Origin: Elusimicrobiota bacterium
GTDB lineage: Bacteria > Elusimicrobiota > UBA8919
Reading direction: 5' to 3'
DNA length: 64,000 bases
Assembly: GCA_028718185.1 (NCBI GenBank)
Contig: JAQUMH010000002.1
Span: forward strand, 130,088 to 194,087
Position numbers and translations under genes: made by a program. Below the pieces are notes generated by a model. That model did no database searches. It worked only from the letters and a program-made list of their open reading frames with translations, and had not been told where the DNA came from. Shown piece after piece: positions 1 through 7,293 of the stretch. The first letter of the stretch is position 1. Every line of letters begins with the position of its first letter.

Positions 1-71
1 AGACCGCTTGTCAATAAAAAATGCCCTTCCAACAACGCCTCTTTCTCTTTAAACAGTTTTAATAGATTCAT
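1..71 (-). CDS. pyrE: Orotate phosphoribosyltransferase, N-terminal fragment
   Basis: The reverse complement reads from an ATG at 71-69 to the window edge and gives 23 residues ending GHFLLTSGL, the usual N-terminus of PyrE just before the conserved LxSGxHS motif. PyrE adds phosphoribosyl from PRPP to orotate to make OMP, the substrate of PyrF encoded just upstream. The start codon overlaps the pyrF stop as ATGA (68-71), so the two are probably translationally coupled. The rest of the gene lies outside the window. Identification rests on the short N-terminal motif plus gene order. Confidence 0.85.
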   Translation of the reverse strand, partial: MNLLKLFKEKEALLEGHFLLTSG

Positions 72-733
72 GCTATTTCCTTTAATATTTCTTTTGCCGA
101 CGATAACGGGTTACCTGATTTTATTACAGGCCTGCCGACTACGATATAATCGGCTCCTTTTTCTTTTGCTTCCTTTGGGGTCAGTGTTCTTTTCTGGTCG
201 CCTTTTTCATCTTTTTCTGTCCGGATACCGGGTACGATAATCTGAAGTCCGCCGATTTTTTTAACTATGTCTATTTCTTGCGGTGAACATACAACACCAT
301 CAAGTCCGGTCTCTTTTGCCAATTTGGCTAAATCTTTTACTTGTTCGCCAACTGTCTTGTTTATTCCAATTCCCTTTAAATTATTTTCATCAAAACTTGT
401 AAGAACTGTTACTCCCCACACAAGCGGTCTGTTTTTTATCTGTGAAACCGCCTTAAGCATATCGCTGCCGCCGGAAGTGTGTACCGTCAGAGAAAAAACT
501 TTTCTTTCACCTGCGATTCTTACTGCATCGGAAATAACACTGGGTATATCATAATATTTTAAATCAAGAAACACTTTACAACCCCTGTTGTTTATCATGT
601 CTATTATTTTTGGACCTTCAGAAGTAAAAAGCCGTGAACCCACCTTGAATATCTTTACGTCACTTTTCAAAAGGTCAACAATTTTTTCTGCCTGAGAAAT
701 ATTATCAACATCAAGAGCAACAATTAGTTCCAT
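68..733 (-). CDS. pyrF: Orotidine 5'-phosphate decarboxylase
   Basis: A 221-residue protein of normal length for PyrF, which decarboxylates OMP to UMP as the last step of de novo pyrimidine synthesis. The catalytic DxKxxD array is present at D57, K59 and D62 (in DLKYYDIP), with D8 and K30 earlier in the barrel. The C-terminal phosphate-binding loop (VPGIR and VVGRP) is intact. It is followed directly by pyrE through an ATGA overlap. The gap upstream to pyrD contains GCGAAT-type word repeats (about 750-800) and a hairpin repeat at 821-870. Confidence 0.96.
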   Translation of the reverse strand: MELIVALDVDNISQAEKIVDLLKSDVKIFKVGSRLFTSEGPKIIDMINNRGCKVFLDLKYYDIPSVISDAVRIAGERKVFSLTVHTSGGSDMLKAVSQIKNRPLVWGVTVLTSFDENNLKGIGINKTVGEQVKDLAKLAKETGLDGVVCSPQEIDIVKKIGGLQIIVPGIRTEKDEKGDQKRTLTPKEAKEKGADYIVVGRPVIKSGNPLSSAKEILKEIA

Positions 734-820
734 AGATTCACCCTAATTTTTCACGAATAAATGCAAACATCGCGAATTAATTACGAATATTTATTAACAT
801 CTTAATTACTACTACTTACC

Positions 821-870
821 CCCCTCATCTTTCATCTTCTCCCCTGTGGGGAGAAGAAAGAGTTGAGGGG
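821..870. repeat. Intra-operon hairpin repeat, copy 1
   Basis: An imperfect 50-base inverted repeat. Arms beginning CCCCTCATCTTTCATC and ending AAGAGTTGAGGGG meet at CTCCCC-TGT-GGGGAG. Two close relatives sit at 12123-12170 and 17021-17070. All three lie a few bases downstream of a stop codon on the transcribed strand, here 18 bases after pyrD. The transcript would fold into a long stem without a U-tract, so mRNA end protection or processing is more likely than termination. The function is inferred. Confidence 0.8.
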
Positions 871-888
871 ATAGCGAACAGATTCGAT

Positions 889-1740
889 TTATTTATTCGT
901 GTGATTCTTTAATTTTTCTATAATTCTTATCGGTATATTTGGGTCTATTAAATTACCGGTTCCAACTTGTATGGCTTTTGCACCTGCTTTAAAATAATCT
1001 AAAGCGTCATTTACATTCATTATTCCGCCAATTCCGATTACAGGTATTTTTACCGATTGAGAAACTTCGTATACTTTTTTAAGTCCTATATGTTTTATGC
1101 AAGGACCTGACAAGCCGCCGAACACAGGAGATTGTGGGATTGTGGGATTGTGAGATTGTGGAAAAAACAAAACAGGGACAGTGTTTATTAAAGAAACGGC
1201 ATCGGCACCTGCATCTTCGGCCGATTTGGCAATTTCAAAAATATCTGTAACATCCGGCGATAGCTTTACAATAAGAGTATGTTTTGTATTCTTCCTGACT
1301 GACTTTACGACCTTGTAAGTATCAACTTTATATTTTGAAATTATTCTTCCTTTTACGTTCGGACAGGAAATGTTCATTTCAATTCCGGATATATTTTCTT
1401 TATTCAATGCTCTTGCAATCTCTACATATTCTGATTCTTTTTCCCCTGCTATGCTTACAATAACCGGTGTTCTGGTAATTTTATTTAGTTCCGGCAGTTT
1501 TTCAGTTAAAAATATTTCCAATCCGACATTTTGCAATCCAATAGTATTTATAATCCCATACGGGACTTCAAAAGTTCTTGGCTGTGAATTTCCTAACCTT
1601 GGTTTTAATGTTATTGTTTTAGTAACAATTGCACCAAGTTTATCCAAGTCAACTAAATCCTTGCATTCAATACCATACCCGAATGTTCCGGAAGCAACCA
1701 TCACAGGATTTTTAAGTTTTATATTTCCAATTTTTACCAT
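889..1740 (-). CDS. pyrD: Dihydroorotate dehydrogenase, catalytic subunit (class 1B)
   Basis: A 283-residue FMN TIM-barrel enzyme that oxidises dihydroorotate to orotate. The class 1 active-site cysteine is C126 in NISCPNVKG. The FMN phosphate site is seen in PVIGIGGI and QVGTGN near the C-terminus. Class 1B enzymes pass electrons through PyrK to NAD+, and pyrK lies immediately upstream with a 7-base overlap. Oddly, residues about 191-206 (SHNPTIPQSPV), just before the conserved GGLSGP, are encoded by a degenerate tandem repeat of CCACAATC words at 1130-1161, which looks like an in-frame repeat insertion in a surface loop. Confidence 0.95.
   Translation of the reverse strand: MVKIGNIKLKNPVMVASGTFGYGIECKDLVDLDKLGAIVTKTITLKPRLGNSQPRTFEVPYGIINTIGLQNVGLEIFLTEKLPELNKITRTPVIVSIAGEKESEYVEIARALNKENISGIEMNISCPNVKGRIISKYKVDTYKVVKSVRKNTKHTLIVKLSPDVTDIFEIAKSAEDAGADAVSLINTVPVLFFPQSHNPTIPQSPVFGGLSGPCIKHIGLKKVYEVSQSVKIPVIGIGGIMNVNDALDYFKAGAKAIQVGTGNLIDPNIPIRIIEKLKNHTNK
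1130..1161. repeat. Tandem word repeat inside pyrD
   Basis: About four near-identical 8-9 base words (GATTGTGG on the plus strand) in tandem within the pyrD coding region. They add a proline- and asparagine-rich stretch to a loop before GGLSGP while keeping the frame. The composition differs from the flanking conserved codons. Confidence 0.75.
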
Positions 1741-2627
1741 ATTATATCTTCCGCATCAAAAACAGGCCCGTCCTTACAAACACTTTTGTATTCAAACTCT
1801 TGATTCTGAACTTTAGACATTGGACATTGGACATTGGACATCGGACGCCGTATTTTTACTACACATCCCATGCAAGTCCCTATACCGCATGCCATTTTTT
1901 CTTCAAGGGAAACAAAACATTTTAAATTATATTTTTTTGATATTTTTGCTATTTCTTTAAGCATTGGTTTGGGACCGCAGGAATAAATGACAGTAGATAG
2001 GGAATAGGGGTTAGCTATTAGGTAAGAACTAAAAAATTTAGATATCATACCTCTCTTGCCGTAAGAACCGTCTTCTGTGGAAACTATAACTTTGCAGCCG
2101 TATTTTTTAAATTGATTTTCAAACATTACATCTTTTTTGATTTTGGCACCGATAAATACTACAGGTTTTATATTTTTAAGTGCAAATGATTGAGCAAGGA
2201 ACAAAAGTGAAGCTACACCGGTACCGCCGCCGACTAAGACAGGAAGCCCTCCACTAAACCTTTGGCGGGCAAGTGGGAAGCCCTCCACTAAACCTTTGGC
2301 GGGCAAGTGGGAAGTAGGAAGTGGAGTATAGCCGTTGCCAAGAGGACCGAGGATGTTGAAAATATCACCTCTTTTGGCTTTCGATAATATTTCTGTTCCT
2401 TTGCCGACTACTTTAAATAATATATCAAATGTATTGTTGCTTGTTCTGCAAATACTGAAAGGACGTCTCAAAAACGTTTTTTCATCATCTATTTTGAGCA
2501 TAATGAACTGACCGGGTTTTGAATTCCTGGAAATTTTTGGGTTGGTGAAAGTAAGCAAAAAAAAATCCCCCGATAGTTTTTTATTAGAAATTAATTTAGT
2601 ATTAGTCTGATACAATCTGCCCTCCAT
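1734..2627 (-). CDS. pyrK: Dihydroorotate dehydrogenase electron-transfer subunit
   Basis: A 297-residue FAD/[2Fe-2S] subunit that takes electrons from PyrD-FMN to NAD+. The FAD motif RRPFSI (about 54-59), the NAD-site GGGTG (about 133-137) and four cluster cysteines (C247, C252, C255, C284) are present. It is roughly 40 residues longer than usual (about 255-265) because of two repeat-derived insertions. One, at residues about 101-129, is encoded by two 34-base repeats; the other, at about 260-278, lies between the third and fourth cluster cysteines. The ATG overlaps the pyrC stop by 26 bases. A TTG a few codons later, behind GGAGGG, is an alternative start. Confidence 0.94.
   Translation of the reverse strand: MEGRLYQTNTKLISNKKLSGDFFLLTFTNPKISRNSKPGQFIMLKIDDEKTFLRRPFSICRTSNNTFDILFKVVGKGTEILSKAKRGDIFNILGPLGNGYTPLPTSHLPAKGLVEGFPLARQRFSGGLPVLVGGGTGVASLLFLAQSFALKNIKPVVFIGAKIKKDVMFENQFKKYGCKVIVSTEDGSYGKRGMISKFFSSYLIANPYSLSTVIYSCGPKPMLKEIAKISKKYNLKCFVSLEEKMACGIGTCMGCVVKIRRPMSNVQCPMSKVQNQEFEYKSVCKDGPVFDAEDIIW
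1817..1847. repeat. Tandem word repeat inside the pyrK Fe-S domain
   Basis: Tandem copies of a nine-base word (GACATTGGA on the plus strand) encode MSNVQCPMS within the iron-sulphur domain of PyrK. A related, more degenerate set (GACATCGGAC, GACATGGGAC) occurs in purQ at 7644-7670. Confidence 0.75.
2246..2313. repeat. Two tandem 34-bp palindromic repeats inside pyrK
   Basis: Two identical 34-base units (2246-2279 and 2280-2313), each containing CCACTAAACCTTTGGCGGG, whose ends form an imperfect stem. Because 34 is not a multiple of three, the two copies are translated in different frames (HLPAKGLVEG and ARQRFSGG). Related elements lie outside genes at 40833-40861 and 60892-60916. Confidence 0.85.
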
Positions 2628-3897
2628 CTACAATTACTTTTCCTGCTACTATAGTAGTCGTTGCAAAACCGCTTAACTTCATTCCTATAAAAGGCGAATT
2701 TTTACATTTTGATTCAAATTTTTCTATAATTTTGGTCTTGTTTAAATCAATTATTGTAATATCTGCATCGCTACCGGCTGACATGCTGCCTTTTTTTAAC
2801 CCGAGTGCTTTTGCCGGATTGCATGTTAATTTGGATATAGCATCATTTAGTGAAATTATTTTTTTATTAACAAGATTTGTTATGACCAAAGGAAGAACTG
2901 TTTCTAACCCAATGATACCAAAAGGTGCAAGCTTAAATTCTTGTTCTTTTTCTTCGGCTAAATGCGGAGCATGGTCGGAAGCAATGCAATTTATTGTCCC
3001 GTCAGCAAGTCCTTCACAAATTGCCTTCACGTCTTCTTTGGTCCGAAGAGGCGGATTCATTTTTGTATTTGTATTATAATCAGTTTCTTTTACATATTCG
3101 TCAGTAAGCGAGAAATAATGCGGAGCAGTTTCTGCCGTAACATTTATCCCTCTTTTTTTCGCTTCTCTTACAAGTTCTACGGAATGTCTTGTTGAAATAT
3201 GTGCAATATGCAACCTGCCCCCTGTAAGTTCGCAAAGTGCTATATCTCTTGCAACCATAATCTCTTCTGCCTGTTTTGGAATTCCCTTAAGTCCAAGAAC
3301 TGTTGAAATATATCCTTCATTAATCTCACCGTTTGCAGATAAGTTCGTATCTTCGCAATGCGAAATCAATGTAAGATCCAGCATTTTTGTATATTCCAAC
3401 GCTCTTCTCATTATATTGGCATTCATAACAGGTCTGCCGTCATCTGAAATTGCTATAACTCCCGCACCTTTCATTTTTCCTATTTCAGCAAGTTCTACGC
3501 CGTTACTGCCTTTCGTTATTGCACCTACCGGAAAAACATTTATTACTCCTTCTTGTTTAGCTGTCGCCAATATAAATTTTACACCGGACACGGAATCTAC
3601 TACAGGCTGAGTATTAGCCATCGCACAAACTGTCGTAAATCCGCCCATTGATGCTGCCCGTGTTCCTGATTTTATTGTTTCCTCATCTTCCCTGCCCGGT
3701 TCTCTTAAATGTGTATGAATATCAATTAATCCGGGTACTACGATTTTTCCTTTTGCATCAATTACTTTTACATTTGACTTGTTTTTGGAAATTTTACCTA
3801 CAGAAATTATTTTACCGTTCTCTACAAGAACGTCCGCTTTCTGATTAAACTTATTTGCAGGATCACAAACAATTCCATTAAGAATTAATAATTTCAC
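2602..3897 (-). CDS. pyrC: Dihydroorotase (type I)
   Basis: A zinc amidohydrolase that cyclises carbamoyl-aspartate to dihydroorotate. The metal-binding HxH is in GLIDIHTHLREPG, and later ligands are in LISHCEDTNL, LHIAHIST and IASDHAPH. Length is about 431 residues, as usual for type I. I choose the GTG at 3897-3895 because a strong GGAGG lies 5-7 bases before it. An in-frame GTG at 3915 would add six residues but has no better ribosome site. The ribosome site lies inside the pyrB 3' end, which overlaps by 20 bases, so PyrB's glycine-rich tail codons double as the pyrC initiation region. Confidence 0.94.
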   Translation of the reverse strand: MKLLILNGIVCDPANKFNQKADVLVENGKIISVGKISKNKSNVKVIDAKGKIVVPGLIDIHTHLREPGREDEETIKSGTRAASMGGFTTVCAMANTQPVVDSVSGVKFILATAKQEGVINVFPVGAITKGSNGVELAEIGKMKGAGVIAISDDGRPVMNANIMRRALEYTKMLDLTLISHCEDTNLSANGEINEGYISTVLGLKGIPKQAEEIMVARDIALCELTGGRLHIAHISTRHSVELVREAKKRGINVTAETAPHYFSLTDEYVKETDYNTNTKMNPPLRTKEDVKAICEGLADGTINCIASDHAPHLAEEKEQEFKLAPFGIIGLETVLPLVITNLVNKKIISLNDAISKLTCNPAKALGLKKGSMSAGSDADITIIDLNKTKIIEKFESKCKNSPFIGMKLSGFATTTIVAGKVIVDGGQIVSD

Positions 3898-4825
3898 CTT
3901 GACCTCCGTCTCCACCTGCTAGTAAATAAAGAACTGCCATTCTTACCGCAACCCCGTTTGTAACCTGTTCTGTAATTACCGAATTTTTACTATCGGCAAT
4001 GCTTGACGATATTTCAATACCTCTGTTCATAGGACCGGGATGTAATATTAAAAGATCTTTTTTAGCATTGCTTAATTTACCGGAATTAATCCCGAAAAGT
4101 TCGCTATATTCCTCAAGCGTAGGGAAAAGATGCTGTTCCTGTCTTTCCTTTTGTATTCTTAAAATATTTATTACATCCAATTTATGAATAATTTTTGAAA
4201 TATCGTGATGAACTTCAACGTTCATCTTTTCAACTTCCATTGGTATCATAGTTGACGGTCCAATTACAAACACATTAGCTCCCAATTTATTTAATCCCCA
4301 AATATTTGATTTGGCAACTCTTGAATGTGAAATGTCTCCGATAATTGCAACATTCAGACCTTTTATTTTCCCCTTCTTTTCCATTATAGTAAACATGTCT
4401 AAAAGTCCCTGGGTAGGGTGTTCATGCATCCCGTCACCTGCATTTATAATAGAGGCGGATATTGTTTTTGCAATAATATGTGCAGCACCTGACATGCTAT
4501 GCCTGATAATAACGAAGTCGGCTTTTAACGCTTCAATCGTCTTTGCAGTATCTATAAGTGATTCACCCTTAACAACAGACGAGGAAGCTACGTTTATATT
4601 TACAGTATCAGCACTTAACCGCTTTGCAGCAAGTTCAAAAGATGTCCTTGTTCTTGTTGACACTTCATAAAAAAGGAGAACAACCGTTTTACCTCTCAAT
4701 GTAGGTACCTTTTTTACAGTTCTCGTAAAAAGTTGTTTGAATGGTTTTGCAGTTTGAAGAATAAGCTCTATCTCTTCCTTGGATAGATACTCGAGTCCTA
4801 ACAAATCCTTCTGTTTAAGTTTCAT
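3878..4825 (-). CDS. pyrB: Aspartate carbamoyltransferase catalytic subunit
   Basis: A 315-residue transcarbamylase that joins carbamoyl phosphate to aspartate, the committed pyrimidine step. The carbamoyl-phosphate motif STRTRTSFE is at about residues 56-64, followed by the HPTQ loop (in EHPTQGLLD) and C-terminal HPGPMNRG. No pyrI regulatory chain is adjacent; instead pyrR lies directly upstream with an ATGA overlap, as in PyrR-regulated Firmicute-type operons. The tail (GGDGGQGEIINS) overlaps the pyrC initiation site. Confidence 0.96.
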   Translation of the reverse strand: MKLKQKDLLGLEYLSKEEIELILQTAKPFKQLFTRTVKKVPTLRGKTVVLLFYEVSTRTRTSFELAAKRLSADTVNINVASSSVVKGESLIDTAKTIEALKADFVIIRHSMSGAAHIIAKTISASIINAGDGMHEHPTQGLLDMFTIMEKKGKIKGLNVAIIGDISHSRVAKSNIWGLNKLGANVFVIGPSTMIPMEVEKMNVEVHHDISKIIHKLDVINILRIQKERQEQHLFPTLEEYSELFGINSGKLSNAKKDLLILHPGPMNRGIEISSSIADSKNSVITEQVTNGVAVRMAVLYLLAGGDGGQGEIINS

Positions 4826-5367
4826 CTCTTCTCCTTCAATACAATGTTATCTTCGTTATCTATCTCTTTTAAATTTACACATATAAGTTCTTCTTTAGAA
4901 ATCGGGAAATATTTACCGATAAAATCAGGTTGTATAGGCAATTCACGTCCGCCGCGGTCTATAAGAACTGCAAGCTTTATTGTCCTGGGACGCCCAAAAT
5001 CAATTATTTCATCAATCGCAGCCCTGACTGTTCTTCCGGTATAAAGAACATCATCAATAAGAATAACATCTTTACCTGTTACATCAAACGGTATTTTTGT
5101 TTCTTTTACTACCGGCTGCCGGGAAATAGAGCTAATATCATCCCTGTAAAGCGTAATATCCAAAATCCCGAGCGGAACTGTTTTTTTTGTAATTTTTTTT
5201 AACTCGGCAACTATCCTTTTTGATAAATAAACTCCCCTTGTCTGAAGTCCTACAAAAACCAGATTTTCAATCCCGTTTGTTTTTTCAATAATCTCATGAA
5301 CAAGCCGTTTCAAAGTTTTTTCTACTTCCTTGTCATTCATTATAACTTTTTTATAAACAAGTTTCAT
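4822..5367 (-). CDS. pyrR: PyrR, pyrimidine operon regulator / uracil phosphoribosyltransferase
   Basis: A 181-residue type I phosphoribosyltransferase fold. The PRPP loop VILIDDVLYTGRTVRAA (about 97-113) is typical of PyrR. In Gram-positive bacteria PyrR binds pyr mRNA in response to UMP and attenuates transcription; it may also salvage uracil. The start overlaps the purE stop (ATGA) and the stop overlaps the pyrB start (ATGA). I did not find a convincing PyrR-type anti-antiterminator hairpin in the short junctions around it, so RNA targets may lie elsewhere or it may act mainly as an enzyme. Confidence 0.93.
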   Translation of the reverse strand: MKLVYKKVIMNDKEVEKTLKRLVHEIIEKTNGIENLVFVGLQTRGVYLSKRIVAELKKITKKTVPLGILDITLYRDDISSISRQPVVKETKIPFDVTGKDVILIDDVLYTGRTVRAAIDEIIDFGRPRTIKLAVLIDRGGRELPIQPDFIGKYFPISKEELICVNLKEIDNEDNIVLKEKR

Positions 5368-5882
5368 GCTCTATACCTCTTATATCCGACTTTTTTAAGT
5401 TTTAACGCTTTTTTGGAAATACCATTTGCAAGGTCTTTTCTGTAATTTAAAAGATTTCTTCTAATTTCCAAATCTTTTAATGCTAATATCTCAACTGCAA
5501 GAATTGCCGCATTATAAGCGCCCATTTCTCCGATTGAAACAGTTGCAACCGGAATACCCTTCGGCATCTGAACAATTGAATAAAGGGAATCAACCCCTAA
5601 AAGCGTTTCTGTTTTCATCGGAACACCAATAACAGGAACTACCGTAAAAGACGCAATAACTCCAGGAAGATGAGCTGCACCGCCTGCTCCGGCAATAATA
5701 ACTTTAATTCCCTTCTTAGTAAGATTTTTTGAATATAATCTCACTTTTTCCGGTGACCTGTGAGCGGACATGATAGTCATTTCATATGGTATCTTAAAAA
5801 ACTCAAGAGCTTCTGCACAATGCTTCATCTGTGGAAGATCAGAATCACTCCCCATTACGATACTTACTAATGGATTTTTCAT
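5364..5882 (-). CDS. purE: N5-carboxyaminoimidazole ribonucleotide mutase (class I PurE)
   Basis: A 172-residue protein with the class I PurE motifs MGSDSD, MSAHRSPE, AGAGGAAHLPGV and SIVQMPKGIPVATV. It converts N5-CAIR to CAIR. Class I enzymes need PurK, which is not in this window, so purK should be elsewhere. The gene is coupled by ATGA overlaps to purD upstream and pyrR downstream, placing a purine step within a pyrimidine block. Confidence 0.95.
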   Translation of the reverse strand: MKNPLVSIVMGSDSDLPQMKHCAEALEFFKIPYEMTIMSAHRSPEKVRLYSKNLTKKGIKVIIAGAGGAAHLPGVIASFTVVPVIGVPMKTETLLGVDSLYSIVQMPKGIPVATVSIGEMGAYNAAILAVEILALKDLEIRRNLLNYRKDLANGISKKALKLKKVGYKRYRA

Positions 5883-7147
5883 ATTGTTAGTCCTCCTGAT
5901 AATCCCTTTTTAGCTATGTCTTTGCGGAAATGCATATTTTCAAATTTAATTACTTTAATGCTTTCATAAACTTTTATAATTGCATTTTCTAAAGATGAAT
6001 CCACTGCTGAAACATTTAATACTCTGCCGCCATTTGTATAATATTTTTTATTTTCATATTTCGTGCCGGAGTGAAAAACAACAGCATCTTCTACATTACT
6101 TATACCGTAAATTTCTTTTCCTACTTCATATTTGCCCGGATAACCGCCTGATGTAATAACAACAGATACACAATAACCTTCATTATATTTAATTTTACAC
6201 GCGTCAAGATTACCGTCAATAGTTAATATTATTAAATCCAGCAAATCAGTTTTCAATAACGGGAGTATTGCCTGTGTTTCAGGATCGCCAAAGCGAACAT
6301 TAAACTCTAAAACTTTCGGACCGGCACCTGTTAACATTATTCCCGCATAAATTATACCCTTGAAATTAAGCGATTCGCTTTTTATTCCATTTAAAAAATT
6401 GTCAAATATCTTTTTTATATCTTTAGAATTTACAATCTTTACCGGAGCATATGCTCCCATACCGCCGGTATTTGGTCCCTTATCTAAATCATTGACCCGC
6501 TTATGGTCCTGTGACTGTATCAAAGGTAAGATAGTTTTGCCGTCACAAAAAGCAATTAGCGATACTTCCAGCCCTCTTAGTTTTTCTTCAATAATGACCT
6601 CTTTACCGGCATCACCAAAAACCTTATCTAACATTATTTTTTTTATCGCTTCTTCAGCCTCAGTTCTTGTGTTACATACAAAAACACCTTTACCTGCCGC
6701 AAGCCCATCCGCCTTGATGACACAAGAATCGACTTCCGGCGGAGTATTGAGATATTTTATGGCATCTTCGCATTTATTAAAAACTTCAAATGATGCTGTC
6801 GGAATATTATATTTCTTCATGAATCTTTTTGCAAAGACCTTGCTCGCCTCAAGCTGGGATGATTTTTTATCAGGACCAAAAATATCCAGTTTCTTAGTTT
6901 TAAAATAATCAACAATACCTTCTGAAAGCGGAAGTTCAGGACCAACAACAGTTATATCCACTTTATTATTAATAACAAACTCGGATATTTTTTTAAAATC
7001 CAGTATGTCTATTTTAGCACATTCTGCAATCTGGGAAATCCCACCATTACCGGGAATACAGAAAATCTTCTTTATATGTTTTGATTGCTTCAATTTCCAA
7101 ATAATCGCGTGTTCTCTTCCGCCTGAACCTATAACCAAAATGTTCAT
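5879..7147 (-). CDS. purD: Phosphoribosylamine-glycine ligase (GAR synthetase)
   Basis: A 422-residue ATP-grasp ligase that joins glycine to phosphoribosylamine. The N-terminal MNILVIGSGGREHA, the ATP-grasp segment VIKADGLAAGKGV and the metal-binding region ending EFNVRFGDPETQ are all intact. I start at the ATG 7147-7145, five bases after GGAG. A GTG two codons upstream is possible but lacks its own ribosome site. It follows a 140-base gap that contains a nested inverted repeat (7196-7279). Confidence 0.95.
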   Translation of the reverse strand: MNILVIGSGGREHAIIWKLKQSKHIKKIFCIPGNGGISQIAECAKIDILDFKKISEFVINNKVDITVVGPELPLSEGIVDYFKTKKLDIFGPDKKSSQLEASKVFAKRFMKKYNIPTASFEVFNKCEDAIKYLNTPPEVDSCVIKADGLAAGKGVFVCNTRTEAEEAIKKIMLDKVFGDAGKEVIIEEKLRGLEVSLIAFCDGKTILPLIQSQDHKRVNDLDKGPNTGGMGAYAPVKIVNSKDIKKIFDNFLNGIKSESLNFKGIIYAGIMLTGAGPKVLEFNVRFGDPETQAILPLLKTDLLDLIILTIDGNLDACKIKYNEGYCVSVVITSGGYPGKYEVGKEIYGISNVEDAVVFHSGTKYENKKYYTNGGRVLNVSAVDSSLENAIIKVYESIKVIKFENMHFRKDIAKKGLSGGLTI

Positions 7148-7195
7148 AGTCACTCCACAGAATTATTGTAACAGTCCGATATTGTTTTTACTATT

Positions 7196-7279
7196 AAAAA
7201 ATCTGGTTTTGAACGATTTAGAGACATTTAGGCGAATAAACCGTTAAAAATGTCTTGTTTAGTGAAAAACCATGATTTT
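7196..7279. repeat. Nested inverted repeat between purQ and purD
   Basis: An 84-base imperfect palindrome with outer arms AAAAAATCTGGTTTT and AAAAACCATGATTTT and inner perfect arms AGACATTT and AAATGTCT. It occupies most of the purQ-purD gap and would form a two-part stem in the mRNA. I do not recognise the family. No clear T-run follows, so I do not call it a terminator. Confidence 0.65.
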
Positions 7280-7293
7280 CTAATAGCTATAGA

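Noticed and set aside
4822-5900. PyrR-binding attenuator near pyrR
   Set aside because: The gene junctions here are four-base overlaps with no leader, and I found no convincing PyrR-type stem-loop nearby.
6360-6908. Plus-strand 182-codon open frame within purD
   Set aside because: It is antisense to highly conserved purD codons, has no ribosome site and its product shows no family pattern.
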